Under the pieces are notes generated by a model. The model was not told where the DNA came from. It did not search any database and was given only the letters and a program-made list of their open reading frames with translations. This document shows positions 41,601-50,960 of a stretch of 64,000 nt of DNA, piece by piece (positions within the stretch are counted from its first letter, which is position 1; every line of letters starts with the position of its first letter). The position numbers and the translations under genes are program-made. The DNA comes from Niastella soli (GTDB taxonomy: Bacteria; Bacteroidota; Bacteroidia; Chitinophagales; Chitinophagaceae), in assembly GCF_017742245.1 (NCBI RefSeq), contig NZ_JAGHKO010000001.1:1703061-1767060 (forward strand). Direction: 5' to 3'.

Positions 41601-42454
41601 GATTTCGCTTTCTTGTTATATTTAAAAAATAGGAGGTTTGCTACTCCACTTTTTGCTGATTCGTTTGAGATGATCATATCCCCCTCCGGGGTAAAAGTAA
41701 TTCCTTCCGGTTGTTTAAACAGGCCTTCATTAATAGGATAGGCTTGTTTCGGATTGCCCTGACGGTCTGCTATTACCAACAGCTTATTGATTGACGATAG
41801 GATGTACAATTCATCGGTAACCGGATTAATGGCTGCGGCCGAAGGTTTGAATTTGATCTTTTTTTCTCCTACCATGTTGGCAATTGCCGTTACATTTATA
41901 GAAGCGGAATCGTCGAACCGTTTGTTCAACAGATTAAAATGGAAAGCCGTTAGTGCTTTCTTTTTGTCGCTTTCACAGTCCTTACAGAGCATCGTCAATT
42001 TAAACAGGTGCGGATCGAAATAAAGGATCTCGAATTCATTACCGGATGATGGAAATTGTTCCTGCTGGGTCAGGATCTGGTTATGGTCGTCGAACGTAAA
42101 GGCCGTTATATCACCATTGCTTTGCAGCACGTAAAAGACCTTATCAACCATTACCAGGTCTTCATAATCACCCTCACCAGAAAACTTCCATTTGTGAATA
42201 GGCCTGCCGCCGGTTAACGGTATCTTATACAACCAGCCGAATTCATCCCCTACAGCAAATACGCTGGTGTCTTTTGCATAAAAGGCCAGACCGGAAATTT
42301 CATCGAGCTCTACTGGTAGTTTTAATAAGAAAGGTTTTTTGAGATTGTAGCCCTCAGGACTTTTAAATGCATGACCGCCATTGGTTGATTGGGTGCAATG
42401 GCTGTTTATGAGAACAATGAAAAGGCATAAAATACAAGTGGATCTGTAATGCAT
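41597..42454 (-). CDS. SdiA-regulated-type beta-propeller lipoprotein
   Basis: 285 residues with a lipoprotein signal peptide (lipidated Cys20 in INSHC). It is a beta-propeller-like protein with LDEISGLAFYAKDTSVFAVGDEFGWLYKI and KQPEGITFTPEGDMIISNE, as in the SdiA-regulated / phytase-like esterase group. It is the first gene of the operon with phosphoesterase, HD-effector and cyclase; the stop overlaps the next start (ATGA). Start ATG at 42454 gives the signal peptide, and an upstream frame to 42535 was rejected. Function unknown; phytase-like activity is only a possibility. Confidence 0.83.
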   Translation of the reverse strand: MHYRSTCILCLFIVLINSHCTQSTNGGHAFKSPEGYNLKKPFLLKLPVELDEISGLAFYAKDTSVFAVGDEFGWLYKIPLTGGRPIHKWKFSGEGDYEDLVMVDKVFYVLQSNGDITAFTFDDHNQILTQQEQFPSSGNEFEILYFDPHLFKLTMLCKDCESDKKKALTAFHFNLLNKRFDDSASINVTAIANMVGEKKIKFKPSAAAINPVTDELYILSSINKLLVIADRQGNPKQAYPINEGLFKQPEGITFTPEGDMIISNESAKSGVANLLFFKYNKKAKS

Positions 42455-42580
42455 AAAAAAATTTAATGACCGTCGGCTATATGTCAAAATCTGGTGCCAT
42501 GGGCGGGGGAGGATAGGGAAGGAATTGGATACCAATAGCCTTTTGATGCTAGTGTAGAAAATCGTCTACAATGGGTAAGG

Positions 42581-42659
42581 GTTGACAAGTGATACGTTAA
42601 CACGTTGACACGTTAACAGGTTGACAAGTGGCTTAGTTGATGAGTTAGTGAGTTGACTG
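42581..42659. repeat. Degenerate period-8 GTTnACAn array
   Basis: Eight-base units: GTTGACAA, GTGATAC, GTTAACAC, GTTGACAC, GTTAACAG, GTTGACAA, GTGGCTTA, GTTGATGA, GTTAGTGA, GTTGACTG. One unit is one base short. It lies upstream of the cyclic-nucleotide operon. Confidence 0.75.
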
Positions 42660-42740
42660 GGCAAGGGGCAACTGGAAGCTTGGGCAGAATGGGTATCGAT
42701 ATAGTACTGGAGTTGTAATGTTATGGCCTGGATATACCCC

Positions 42741-42824
42741 AGGTATACTCCAGGGATTGCCTGGAGCTCACTAGTACGCCAGGCAATACGTAGGCAATAC
42801 GCAGGCAATACCCAGGCGCTTTAC
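42741..42824. repeat. Period-11 AGGCAATACGC array
   Basis: The units AGGTATACTCC, AGGGATTGCCT and GGAGCTCACTA are followed, after a 7-base GTACGCC, by AGGCAATACGT, AGGCAATACGC, AGGCAATACCC and AGGCGCTTTAC. The three AGGCAATAC copies (42781-42813) are nearly identical. Confidence 0.78.
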
Positions 42825-42921
42825 TTCAACCAGACGCCTGGGAACGGTGCTTGTAGTGGCACATTGGTAGTGTAGTAATTGTGGTAAAGTGGTAGCCTAA
42901 TGGCCTGCATATTGTCTCAGG

Positions 42922-43032
42922 GTGCTCTACGGATGCTCTACGGATGCTCCAGATATGCTCTTGGAACCGGTTCCAAGACAACTACCAGACAATATTCAGA
43001 CAACTTCCTGACCACTTCCTGAGCATTCCCCT
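42922..43032. repeat. Two further period-11 arrays around a 16-bp palindrome
   Basis: The first array is GTGCTCTACGG, ATGCTCTACGG, ATGCTCCAGAT, ATGCTCTTGGA (42922-42965). The second is ACAACTACCAG, ACAATATTCAG, ACAACTTCCTG, ACCACTTCCTG, AGCATTCCCCT (42978-43032). Between them TTGGAACCGGTTCCAA (42961-42976) is a perfect palindrome. The rest of 43033-43172 shows no feature. Confidence 0.75.
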
Positions 43033-43172
43033 ACAGGCTAATGACCATTCGGGCAGCACTTGTCCTGGAAGAGCTATACAGATGAGGAATAAATCCTACC
43101 AAATATGGATAAGCAGCTGATAATCCTGAAGTTACTTTACAGGAACCGATCTGGCTTGTTTAGATGCCCTGG

Positions 43173-43817
43173 TTAACCCTTATTCAGTTTCTGATAGTAC
43201 TTGCAAACCGCCGTAATACCGCATTTATCGCATTTGGGATTGCGGGCCACGCAGATGTACCGGCCATGTAGAATAAGCCAGTGGTGAGCAATATGCACCA
43301 ATTCTTTGGGTATGTGTTGAATGAGTTGTTTTTCGGCAGCCAGGGGTGTTTTGGCATTTAGGGTAAGGCCAATACGGGCTGCTACGCGGAAGACGTGGGT
43401 GTCTACCGCCATATTAGGTTGCTGGTCAACTACCGAAGTAATGACATTAGCTGTTTTTCTGCCTACGCCGGGGAGCGTAATCAGTTCATCTACCGTAAGA
43501 GGGACCTGGCCATTAAACTCCGTTTGAAGTTTTTGGGCCATCCCAATCAGGTGTTTGGTCTTGTTGTTTGGGTATGAGATACTTCTTATTAACGGGAACA
43601 GTTCATCAAAAGTGGCTTTTGACAAACTGTCCGCGTCCGGGTATTTTTCAAAAATAGCCGGTGTAGTCATGTTTACCCGTTTGTCGGTACATTGTGCCGA
43701 CAGGATCACCGCCACCAGTAACTGGTAGGGATTATCATACAGCAACTCTGTTTCCGCATCGGGTGCATGATGCAAAAAATAGTCGATTACGAACTGGTAA
43801 CGTTGTTTTCTGGTCAT
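43173..43817 (-). CDS. nth: Endonuclease III (DNA glycosylase/AP lyase)
   Basis: A 214-residue base-excision repair enzyme. The helix-hairpin-helix reads LPGVGRKTANV with catalytic Lys121. Asp139 lies in MAVDTHVFRVA. The C-terminal iron-sulfur cluster is bound by Cys189, Cys196, Cys199 and Cys205 (spacing 6-2-5). All key residues and the length match Nth. ATG at 43817. It is monocistronic. Confidence 0.96.
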   Translation of the reverse strand: MTRKQRYQFVIDYFLHHAPDAETELLYDNPYQLLVAVILSAQCTDKRVNMTTPAIFEKYPDADSLSKATFDELFPLIRSISYPNNKTKHLIGMAQKLQTEFNGQVPLTVDELITLPGVGRKTANVITSVVDQQPNMAVDTHVFRVAARIGLTLNAKTPLAAEKQLIQHIPKELVHIAHHWLILHGRYICVARNPKCDKCGITAVCKYYQKLNKG

Positions 43818-43910
43818 TCTTTCACTTAGAATGACTGCGAAATTAAGGGAGTGGATTAATGTAGCCCAATGATTATTACATTATTGGGGGTACTTGTTCT
43901 GCCGGAAGCT

Positions 43911-44144
43911 TTAAACAGTTGCAGTCGCCGATTCACGGGCGTATTGCAAAACGTTCATAATAACTTCCATTCTGGGAGATTCAACGATCTTGTCCAGGTT
44001 TCGTGCAGATGCTTTCAATACCTCTAATTTTTCGCGAAGCGTCCAGTCTTCCTCTAATGCGGCTTCAATAGCGGCATTCATTGCCGGTGAGGTTTCTTTG
44101 TACAAATAGCGTAAAAGTTCCTCCGGTGTAAAGAGAATAGTCAT
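43911..44144 (-). CDS. Small conserved-looking helical protein, unknown
   Basis: A 77-residue, helical, acidic protein (MTILFTPEELLRYLYKETS, then AIEAALEEDWTLREKLEVLK). There is no signal peptide, metal motif or recognised family. It ends in a Thr/Ala-rich tail. The frame extends 14 codons upstream to a TTG at 44186, but ATG at 44144 gives a cleaner start. It lies between nth and the ftsB-like gene on the same strand, with gaps of more than 90 bp on both sides. Confidence 0.6.
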   Translation of the reverse strand: MTILFTPEELLRYLYKETSPAMNAAIEAALEEDWTLREKLEVLKASARNLDKIVESPRMEVIMNVLQYARESATATV

Positions 44145-44319
44145 AGGCAAACCATTTATGTCCTTATAAAATTCCGAAAGAGTCAATTTCGGAGTCCGTC
44201 CGTGTTATAAAACGATATTAGGTTTCTCTTATTGTGCAGGAGATTGGATAGGAATCTGAGAATTCGATGACAAGATAGAAAAAGCCGGTGAATGATACAA
44301 TAGGGGGCACCGAAACAAC

Positions 44320-44622
44320 TTATTCAGGTATTATGAACAAATCTTCATTGTCCTTTTTCATGAGGTATTTTTCGCGGGCGTATTTTTCCAGCTTATCGGG
44401 GCTCTGTTTAAGGCCTTCCAGCTCTTTTTTTGTGGTATCTATCTGTTGCAGATAGTAATCCCGGCTTTGTTCCAGCTGTTTAAGTTCGTTGCGGTACTTG
44501 AAGTGGGTAGTAATGATGTCGCGGTCATCAAAGAACAATAACCATACTGAGAACACCAGTAGGGTGAGGATGTATTTGTTCTTCAACCAGGCAGGAATGG
44601 GTATGTTCTTAAGAAGCTTCAA
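44320..44622 (-). CDS. FtsB/DivIC-like septum formation protein
   Basis: 100 residues. A short N-terminus is followed by one transmembrane helix (about 16-32) and a coiled coil (about 40-85, ELKQLEQSRDYYLQQIDTTKKELEGLK), ending in the family's REKYLMKKDNEDLFIIPE. FtsB/DivIC forms a complex with FtsL and FtsQ/DivIB at the division site. The gene lies just downstream of eno on the same strand, a common arrangement. There is no ATG; TTG at 44622 gives the expected MKLLKN start. Confidence 0.85.
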   Translation of the reverse strand: MKLLKNIPIPAWLKNKYILTLLVFSVWLLFFDDRDIITTHFKYRNELKQLEQSRDYYLQQIDTTKKELEGLKQSPDKLEKYAREKYLMKKDNEDLFIIPE

Positions 44623-44638
44623 GTGTTGTATTTCAGTG

Positions 44639-44713
44639 TTACAGGTCGCAGGTTACAAATTGCAAGGAATGCTGAGCTATGATTCCCTGTAACTTGTAAC
44701 CTGAAACGTGCAA
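44639..44713. repeat. Inverted pair of period-7 arrays between eno and the ftsB-like gene
   Basis: The left arm is TTACAGG, TCGCAGG, TTACAAA, TTGCAAG (44639-44666). The right arm is CCTGTAA, CTTGTAA, CCTGAAA, CGTGCAA (44686-44713). The arms are complementary around a 19-bp loop, and the right arm ends 8 bp before the eno stop. Confidence 0.85.
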
Positions 44714-44720
44714 CTATTGG

Positions 44721-46028
<1,308 letters not shown>

Positions 46029-46048
46029 TTATTGTCTATTGGAATTAT

Positions 46049-46456
46049 TTATGAGCTGATCCTGGTATTTAGGTCATCCAGAACATTGTTCCACTTTTCA
46101 AAGTCTTCGGTTTCTTCCCACAGTTCTTTCAGTTCTGAGTTGTTTTTTATGCGGTCGATGGCCCGCTGGCTTTTGCCAACAATACCACGGATGATCAGCA
46201 ATTGGGCTTTGTGTGACTTTACCCAGTCGGCTGCATCTTCGGGAAAATCTTCAGCCATGCGGTCTTTCGCGGTAGCGATGTACTCGATGGCGGCTAATGC
46301 TTCAGTGGCGAGGTCCGCATCGACATAAGCGTCTTCTTCTATCGTGTTGATCACGTCTATAGCCGAAACTATCCGGTCAATGCCCTCTTCTTCTACATCC
46401 CCTATAAAATCCAGGGCGGTATCATTATCGAAATTTGTATGTCCCCAGGCTCCCAT
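46049..46456 (-). CDS. DUF4259-family protein
   Basis: A 135-residue acidic protein starting MGAWGHTNFDNDTALDFIGD, the hallmark of DUF4259 proteins. It is mostly helical and cytoplasmic. Function unknown. ATG at 46456 was chosen over an upstream frame (46513) because the family begins with MGAWG. It is just upstream of eno on the same strand, with 38 bp between, so co-transcription is possible. Confidence 0.85.
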   Translation of the reverse strand: MGAWGHTNFDNDTALDFIGDVEEEGIDRIVSAIDVINTIEEDAYVDADLATEALAAIEYIATAKDRMAEDFPEDAADWVKSHKAQLLIIRGIVGKSQRAIDRIKNNSELKELWEETEDFEKWNNVLDDLNTRISS

Positions 46457-46569
46457 AATAAGGTATTTAATATTAGATATAAAAGAAGGCAACTGGCGTT
46501 TGCCGAGGTGCAAAGAAACAAAGTTTGCAGTACAATCTACTTTTCAGGACCTTATTTTTACGTAAGCTG

Positions 46570-47496
46570 TCAAGCGTTAGTATTCGTATTGGTCAAACTT
46601 CTGAATACGTCTTCGAGGCTTTGTCCACCAGATTGCAGGGAAATAATGTTGAGATTTTCCTGCAACGCGAGTTCCATTACCTGTCGCTGAGCATCTTTTA
46701 CGTTATCGCACACCAGTTCCCAATCGTGGGTGCTGATCTTGTTTACTGTTTGTACGCTGCTCAATCTTTGAAGCCAGGCCGCTTCCAGGGGTTCTTTGAA
46801 GGATACACGTAACAGGTTATTGTTATCAACCTGCTGACGGAGGTTACTTAATTTGTCGTTGGCAACCAGTTTGCCCCGGTTGATGATGATCACCCGGTCG
46901 CAAATGGCTTCCACTTCCTGTAATATATGTGAGGAAAATAGCACGGTTTTGTTTTGCCCCAGGTTCTTTATCACTTCCCTGATCTCTACGATCTGGTTGG
47001 GGTCTAATCCGGTGGTTGGTTCATCCAGGATCAACACTTCCGGATCGTGGATAAGAGCAGCAGCCAGTCCCACGCGTTGTTTATAACCTTTTGATAACTG
47101 GCCGATCTTTTTATTGCTTTCGAGGCTTAATCCAACAGTTTGGATCACGCTTTCTATGCGTTCTTTTTTTGATTTGGCAGGGACCTGGTGCACATCTGCA
47201 ATAAAATCCAGGTATTCGCGCACATACTGGTCGTAGTACAGTGGGTTGGCTTCCGGCAGATAACCAATGGTGGCTTTGGCCTCCAGGGGTTGTTTTTTTA
47301 CGGCAATACCTGACACTATAGCCTCTCCACCATCTGGTTGCAGGTAACCGGTGATGATCTTCATGGTAGTGGATTTGCCAGCGCCATTAGGCCCTAAAAA
47401 GCCAACGATCTCGCCTTTATTAACTGTAAAGGTTATGTTATCGATGGCTTTTTGCTCACCATAGATCTTGGTGAGATTTTTTACTTCAATTGACAT
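46570..47496 (-). CDS. gldA: Gliding motility ABC transporter ATP-binding protein GldA
   Basis: A 308-residue ABC ATPase. Walker A is GPNGAGKST (35-43), the signature is LSKGYKQRV, Walker B is VLILDEPT with the D-loop GLDP, and the switch His lies in LFSSHIL. Sequence such as YLPEANPLYYDQYVREYLDFIADVH is typical of GldA, the ATPase of the GldAFG transporter needed for gliding in some Bacteroidota. gldF and gldG, the permease genes, are not in the window. ATG at 47496 was chosen over an upstream start. Confidence 0.88.
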   Translation of the reverse strand: MSIEVKNLTKIYGEQKAIDNITFTVNKGEIVGFLGPNGAGKSTTMKIITGYLQPDGGEAIVSGIAVKKQPLEAKATIGYLPEANPLYYDQYVREYLDFIADVHQVPAKSKKERIESVIQTVGLSLESNKKIGQLSKGYKQRVGLAAALIHDPEVLILDEPTTGLDPNQIVEIREVIKNLGQNKTVLFSSHILQEVEAICDRVIIINRGKLVANDKLSNLRQQVDNNNLLRVSFKEPLEAAWLQRLSSVQTVNKISTHDWELVCDNVKDAQRQVMELALQENLNIISLQSGGQSLEDVFRSLTNTNTNA

Positions 47497-47535
47497 AATT
47501 ACTGCGCAAATTAGGGAATTTACCGGCACAAAAAA

Positions 47536-47557
47536 GCCCCGACGGTATCGTCGGGGC
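47536..47557 (-). terminator. Rho-independent terminator after carbonic anhydrase
   Basis: GCCCCGACG (47536-47544) pairs with CGTCGGGGC (47549-47557). On the minus strand it is followed by TTTTTTGTG. It sits between the anhydrase stop and the gldA start. Confidence 0.88.
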
Positions 47558-47592
47558 GTGGCGTTATCCTATTTATTAAAGTGTGCCCTGTC

Positions 47593-48228
47593 TTACAAAT
47601 TGTCAAATTCATATAACGGGTCAATATGGGTGCTGGCCCTCATTTCAAATACGGGTTTTATGATCCCATCCTTTAATCCGTATACCCAGCCATGCAGATC
47701 GGGTTTATTTCCTTCTTTCCAGGCCCGTTGAATAATGGATGTTTTGGCCAGGTTATTTACCTGTTCGCGCACATTCAGCTCCACCAGTCTGTCGGCCTTT
47801 TTTTCTTCATCTTTAATAACATCTAACTCTTCACGGTGCAGGCGATATACGTCTTTTATGTTTCGCAGCCACATATTCAATACAGGTTTAAAATCGTGTG
47901 AAGTAGCGGCTGCTTTAACCCCGCCGCAACCATAGTGGCCACAAACAATAACGTGTTTCACTTTCAGGTGGTTAACGGCATAGTCGAGTACACTCAGCAA
48001 ATTCACATCGGTATTCACTACCATGTTGGCAATATTGCGGTGTACAAATATTTCACCTGGTTGTGTACCCGTAATTTCATTGGCCGGTACGCGGCTATCG
48101 CTACAGCCGATCCATAAAAAATCCGGTGTTTGGATATGCGCGAGCCGGTTAAAATATTCGGGGTCATCATTTACTTTCTCTGAAGCCCAGGCCTTATTCT
48201 CCAATAATAATTTCTCGTATGATTCCAT
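47593..48228 (-). CDS. can: Beta-class carbonic anhydrase
   Basis: A 211-residue enzyme converting CO2 and water to bicarbonate. The zinc and active-site residues match E. coli Can exactly: Cys42 in GCSDSRVP, Asp44, Arg46, His98 and Cys101 in CGHYGCGG. The C-terminal segment that helps dimerisation is present. The SulP transporter gene is directly upstream on the same strand (90 bp), forming a likely bicarbonate-handling operon. A terminator follows. Confidence 0.96.
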   Translation of the reverse strand: MESYEKLLLENKAWASEKVNDDPEYFNRLAHIQTPDFLWIGCSDSRVPANEITGTQPGEIFVHRNIANMVVNTDVNLLSVLDYAVNHLKVKHVIVCGHYGCGGVKAAATSHDFKPVLNMWLRNIKDVYRLHREELDVIKDEEKKADRLVELNVREQVNNLAKTSIIQRAWKEGNKPDLHGWVYGLKDGIIKPVFEMRASTHIDPLYEFDNL

Positions 48229-48318
48229 GGTCAGTCTTTTTGAACTTTTTAATTAAATGTCCTTGTTATTATAAACCAAGGGTGGTGTTTACAAATTAGC
48301 ACAGGCCGTTCTTTCTTT

Positions 48319-49935
48319 TTATGCTTCAGCCATTTCCTTTTCAGGAACAAATGGTTTTGCTTTTGCTACAACTTTACTGCCATTACCTGAAAATCCCTGG
48401 TCTTTAAAGTGGCTTTTTTTCAGTTCAACAGTTATGCCTTTCAATGGAGCGTGTTTTAAAAAGTCTTCTATCACTTCCACTATGTCTTTGTCAATAAAAT
48501 CAGCCCGGGTAGCGTCAATCAGCACAGAAGAATTAGCGGGTACCTTTTCCAATCTGTTCTTGATGATGGGTTTGTTCAGGAATGATACATCCTTACGCAA
48601 ACGGAACAAATATTTATTGGCATCGCTTACAACAAGTACTGCCGATTTAAAATTGCTGCGGATAACAAAGAACAATCCAACCACACAGCCTATTAAAATA
48701 CCCTTTAACAGGTCGGTAAGCAAAATAGCTGCTACAGTCAGCACAAATGGTAAGAATTGGTCCCAGCCTTTTTTATAGAATTTTATAAACAGTGATGGTT
48801 TGGCCAGTTTATAACCAGTGAAAATAAGGATGGCTGCCAATGCCGATAACGGAATAAGATTAAGCACAGTAGGTATAAAGGAAACAGACAGCAGCAACAA
48901 CATGCCATGGAAAATGGTAGACATTTTTGTTTTAGCGCCGCCGTTGATATTGGCCGAGGTACGCACTACCACTGAAGTAATGGGCAGACCGCCAATTAAA
49001 CCTGAAAGCATGTTACCAGCTCCCTGTGCCATTAACTCACGGTTGGTTGGGGTTACCCGTTGATAGGGATCAAGGTCATCGGCTGCTTCAATATTCAATA
49101 AGGTTTCAAGACTGGCCACAATGGCTATGGTTATAGCGGTGGTCCATACCACCGGGTTGGTAATATGACTGAAATCCGGAAATGTAAAGAATGATAAGAA
49201 CCCGTCAACGGAATCAGCTACCGGTATTTTTACCAGGTGTGATTCTTTAATAACCAGTTCAGGCGCTACCGATCTAAGGGTTTCATTGATGACCACGGCA
49301 ATTACCACCACGATCAATGGTCCGGGCACCAGTTTCAGGAACCGGCTTTTGGGGGCAATGTATTTTTCCCAAACGATCATAATTATTAGGGAAACAATAC
49401 CCACCATCAGTGCTCCTGGTAATAAATGTCCGAGTGAACCAAACAAGGCACTAAAGGTATTATCGCCCCCGGATTGAGAAAAAGTTTCATCGCCGGGATA
49501 ATCTTTATCGTATCCCACCATATGGGGGAATTGTTTTAAGATCAATATAAGACCAATGGCTGCCAGCATTCCTTTGATAACACTGGAAGGAATATAATCA
49601 CCCAGGATCCCTGCTTTTAAAGAGCCCAGGATGATCTGGAAAATACCACCCAGCACTACTGCCAGTAAAAAGGCTTCAAATACCTGTAATTTACCAATGG
49701 CCACCACTACAATGGCTGTTAAACCGGCTGCGGGTCCGCTAACACTTAATTGCGAACCACTTAAAGCACCGATCACTATCCCGCCTACAATGCCGGCAAT
49801 AATACCTGAAAACAACGGAGCCCCTGAACCCAATGCAATACCCAAACAAAGGGGAAGCGCTACCAGGAAAACTACCACAGAAGACGGGAAGTCGTATCGC
49901 AATGCGCTTGCGTACTGTTTAACTTTCTGAACCAT
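48319..49935 (-). CDS. SulP-family anion transporter with STAS domain
   Basis: 538 residues with about 12 transmembrane segments in the SLC26/SulP pattern (LPLCLGIALGSGAPLFSGIIAG near 30, GLIGGLPITSVVVRTSANINGG near 300). The C-terminal cytoplasmic STAS domain (about 440-535) has SVLIDATRADFIDKDIVEVI. The pairing with carbonic anhydrase suggests bicarbonate (BicA-like) transport, though sulfate is also possible. ATG at 49935 was chosen; a frame to 50010 adds 25 unconserved residues. Confidence 0.9.
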   Translation of the reverse strand: MVQKVKQYASALRYDFPSSVVVFLVALPLCLGIALGSGAPLFSGIIAGIVGGIVIGALSGSQLSVSGPAAGLTAIVVVAIGKLQVFEAFLLAVVLGGIFQIILGSLKAGILGDYIPSSVIKGMLAAIGLILILKQFPHMVGYDKDYPGDETFSQSGGDNTFSALFGSLGHLLPGALMVGIVSLIIMIVWEKYIAPKSRFLKLVPGPLIVVVIAVVINETLRSVAPELVIKESHLVKIPVADSVDGFLSFFTFPDFSHITNPVVWTTAITIAIVASLETLLNIEAADDLDPYQRVTPTNRELMAQGAGNMLSGLIGGLPITSVVVRTSANINGGAKTKMSTIFHGMLLLLSVSFIPTVLNLIPLSALAAILIFTGYKLAKPSLFIKFYKKGWDQFLPFVLTVAAILLTDLLKGILIGCVVGLFFVIRSNFKSAVLVVSDANKYLFRLRKDVSFLNKPIIKNRLEKVPANSSVLIDATRADFIDKDIVEVIEDFLKHAPLKGITVELKKSHFKDQGFSGNGSKVVAKAKPFVPEKEMAEA

Positions 49936-50118
49936 ATAAAATGTTTTTATGAGAAGCACATGGCTTTCCCGGTTGACAATAAGATACCAGGTTGAATAAA
50001 AGGTTGGCATCTGGAAACGGTGATCTCCAGCCAGCTGTACAATTCATATCAACAAAGCAATCATTTCCGCCGGTGGCGGATCAATAAAAAATCAATAAAA
50101 GATTAAATGGGAAAAATG

Positions 50119-50490
50119 TTAGGCTTCCGGAGGGGGTGAAAAGGATTCCGGGTGAAAAATGCAGAGTTTTTCAGTCTCGTGAATTTTATGCTGGAACAAC
50201 ATACTGATCCAATCAGGATTTACCGGATTGTGATACTCATGTATGAATTCTTCAGAAAGTGTAATGGGAGCGTCGGGCGATTTTTCATCGGGGCCCGCAG
50301 GGTTGTTGTTGCCACTGTTAGCGTCTTCATCTCCATCGGTAGTGGTGCAGGTGACCAATGCAGAACTGGCGCTTTTTGATAGATACAAAAAATTAATACC
50401 GGTTATCCAAACCAGTAAAAGCATCATGGCGATGGCCACGATCCTTTTTGCGGCAGACACAGTATAATCTTTTTGTATTGCTTTTTTCAT
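50119..50490 (-). CDS. Small membrane-anchored protein, unknown
   Basis: A 123-residue protein: a basic N-terminus, one hydrophobic helix (about 15-37, RIVAIAMMLLLVWITGINFLYL), then a polar, Asn/Gly/Asp-rich region (55-75), and a C-terminal part rich in His and Pro. The family is not recognised. It is upstream of the SulP operon on the same strand but separated from it by 180 bp. The start at 50490 (MKKAIQKD) was preferred over 50499. Confidence 0.55.
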   Translation of the reverse strand: MKKAIQKDYTVSAAKRIVAIAMMLLLVWITGINFLYLSKSASSALVTCTTTDGDEDANSGNNNPAGPDEKSPDAPITLSEEFIHEYHNPVNPDWISMLFQHKIHETEKLCIFHPESFSPPPEA

Positions 50491-50639
50491 GAGTGACAAT
50501 AACTATGCAAAAATAAGGGATCAAACCTCAGGTGACAAACGTTAAATTTTCTTAACAATTGTAATAATAGTCCACAAAAATTATGCAATAAATAATATTT
50601 AAGCAAACCGCCCATAAATCTGTGTTCAAACTATATAAA

Positions 50640-50675
50640 AACCCCGCCTGTATACTATGTTCTACAAGCGGGGTT
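50640..50675 (-). terminator. Rho-independent terminator after the small MFS-linked membrane protein
   Basis: AACCCCGC (50640-50647) pairs with GCGGGGTT (50668-50675). Read on the minus strand it is followed by TTTATATAG. It lies 26 bp past the stop of the small membrane-protein gene. Confidence 0.82.
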
Positions 50676-50700
50676 GAATAAAGTTTGCGGAAGGAATTTC

Positions 50701-50940
50701 TTAAATTTCTTTAGAACTCTCCGGCAGGTGCTCATATTCGCCTTTAAAGGCGTAATAGCCGAATATTATCAGGCCGATGGCAATAGGTATAAATATTATT
50801 ACAAATACGGCCCATTGTATTATTGTATTGGTAACCGGATTTTTTTCAATTTCTCCTGCGGCAGTTTTAATAAGATAATAGATGGCCACAGGCCCCAACA
50901 GCATCCATACAATACCCAGCCATTTTTTCAATTGATTCAT
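50701..50940 (-). CDS. Small two-helix membrane protein next to an MFS transporter (DUF6814-like)
   Basis: A 79-residue protein with two transmembrane helices (about 8-26 and 42-64) and an acidic C-terminal tail (EYEHLPESSKEI). It resembles the small DUF6814 proteins encoded beside MFS transporters in Bacteroidota. The MFS gene ends 20 bp upstream on the same strand, so it is probably an accessory subunit or stabiliser of that transporter. Confidence 0.75.
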   Translation of the reverse strand: MNQLKKWLGIVWMLLGPVAIYYLIKTAAGEIEKNPVTNTIIQWAVFVIIFIPIAIGLIIFGYYAFKGEYEHLPESSKEI

Positions 50941-50960
50941 ATGCTTGCGTTTAATATTAT

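Noticed and set aside
42581-43032. CRISPR-like or origin-type iterons
   Set aside because: Units of 8 and 11 bp change sequence between blocks, no spacers, and no replication initiator or partition genes nearby.
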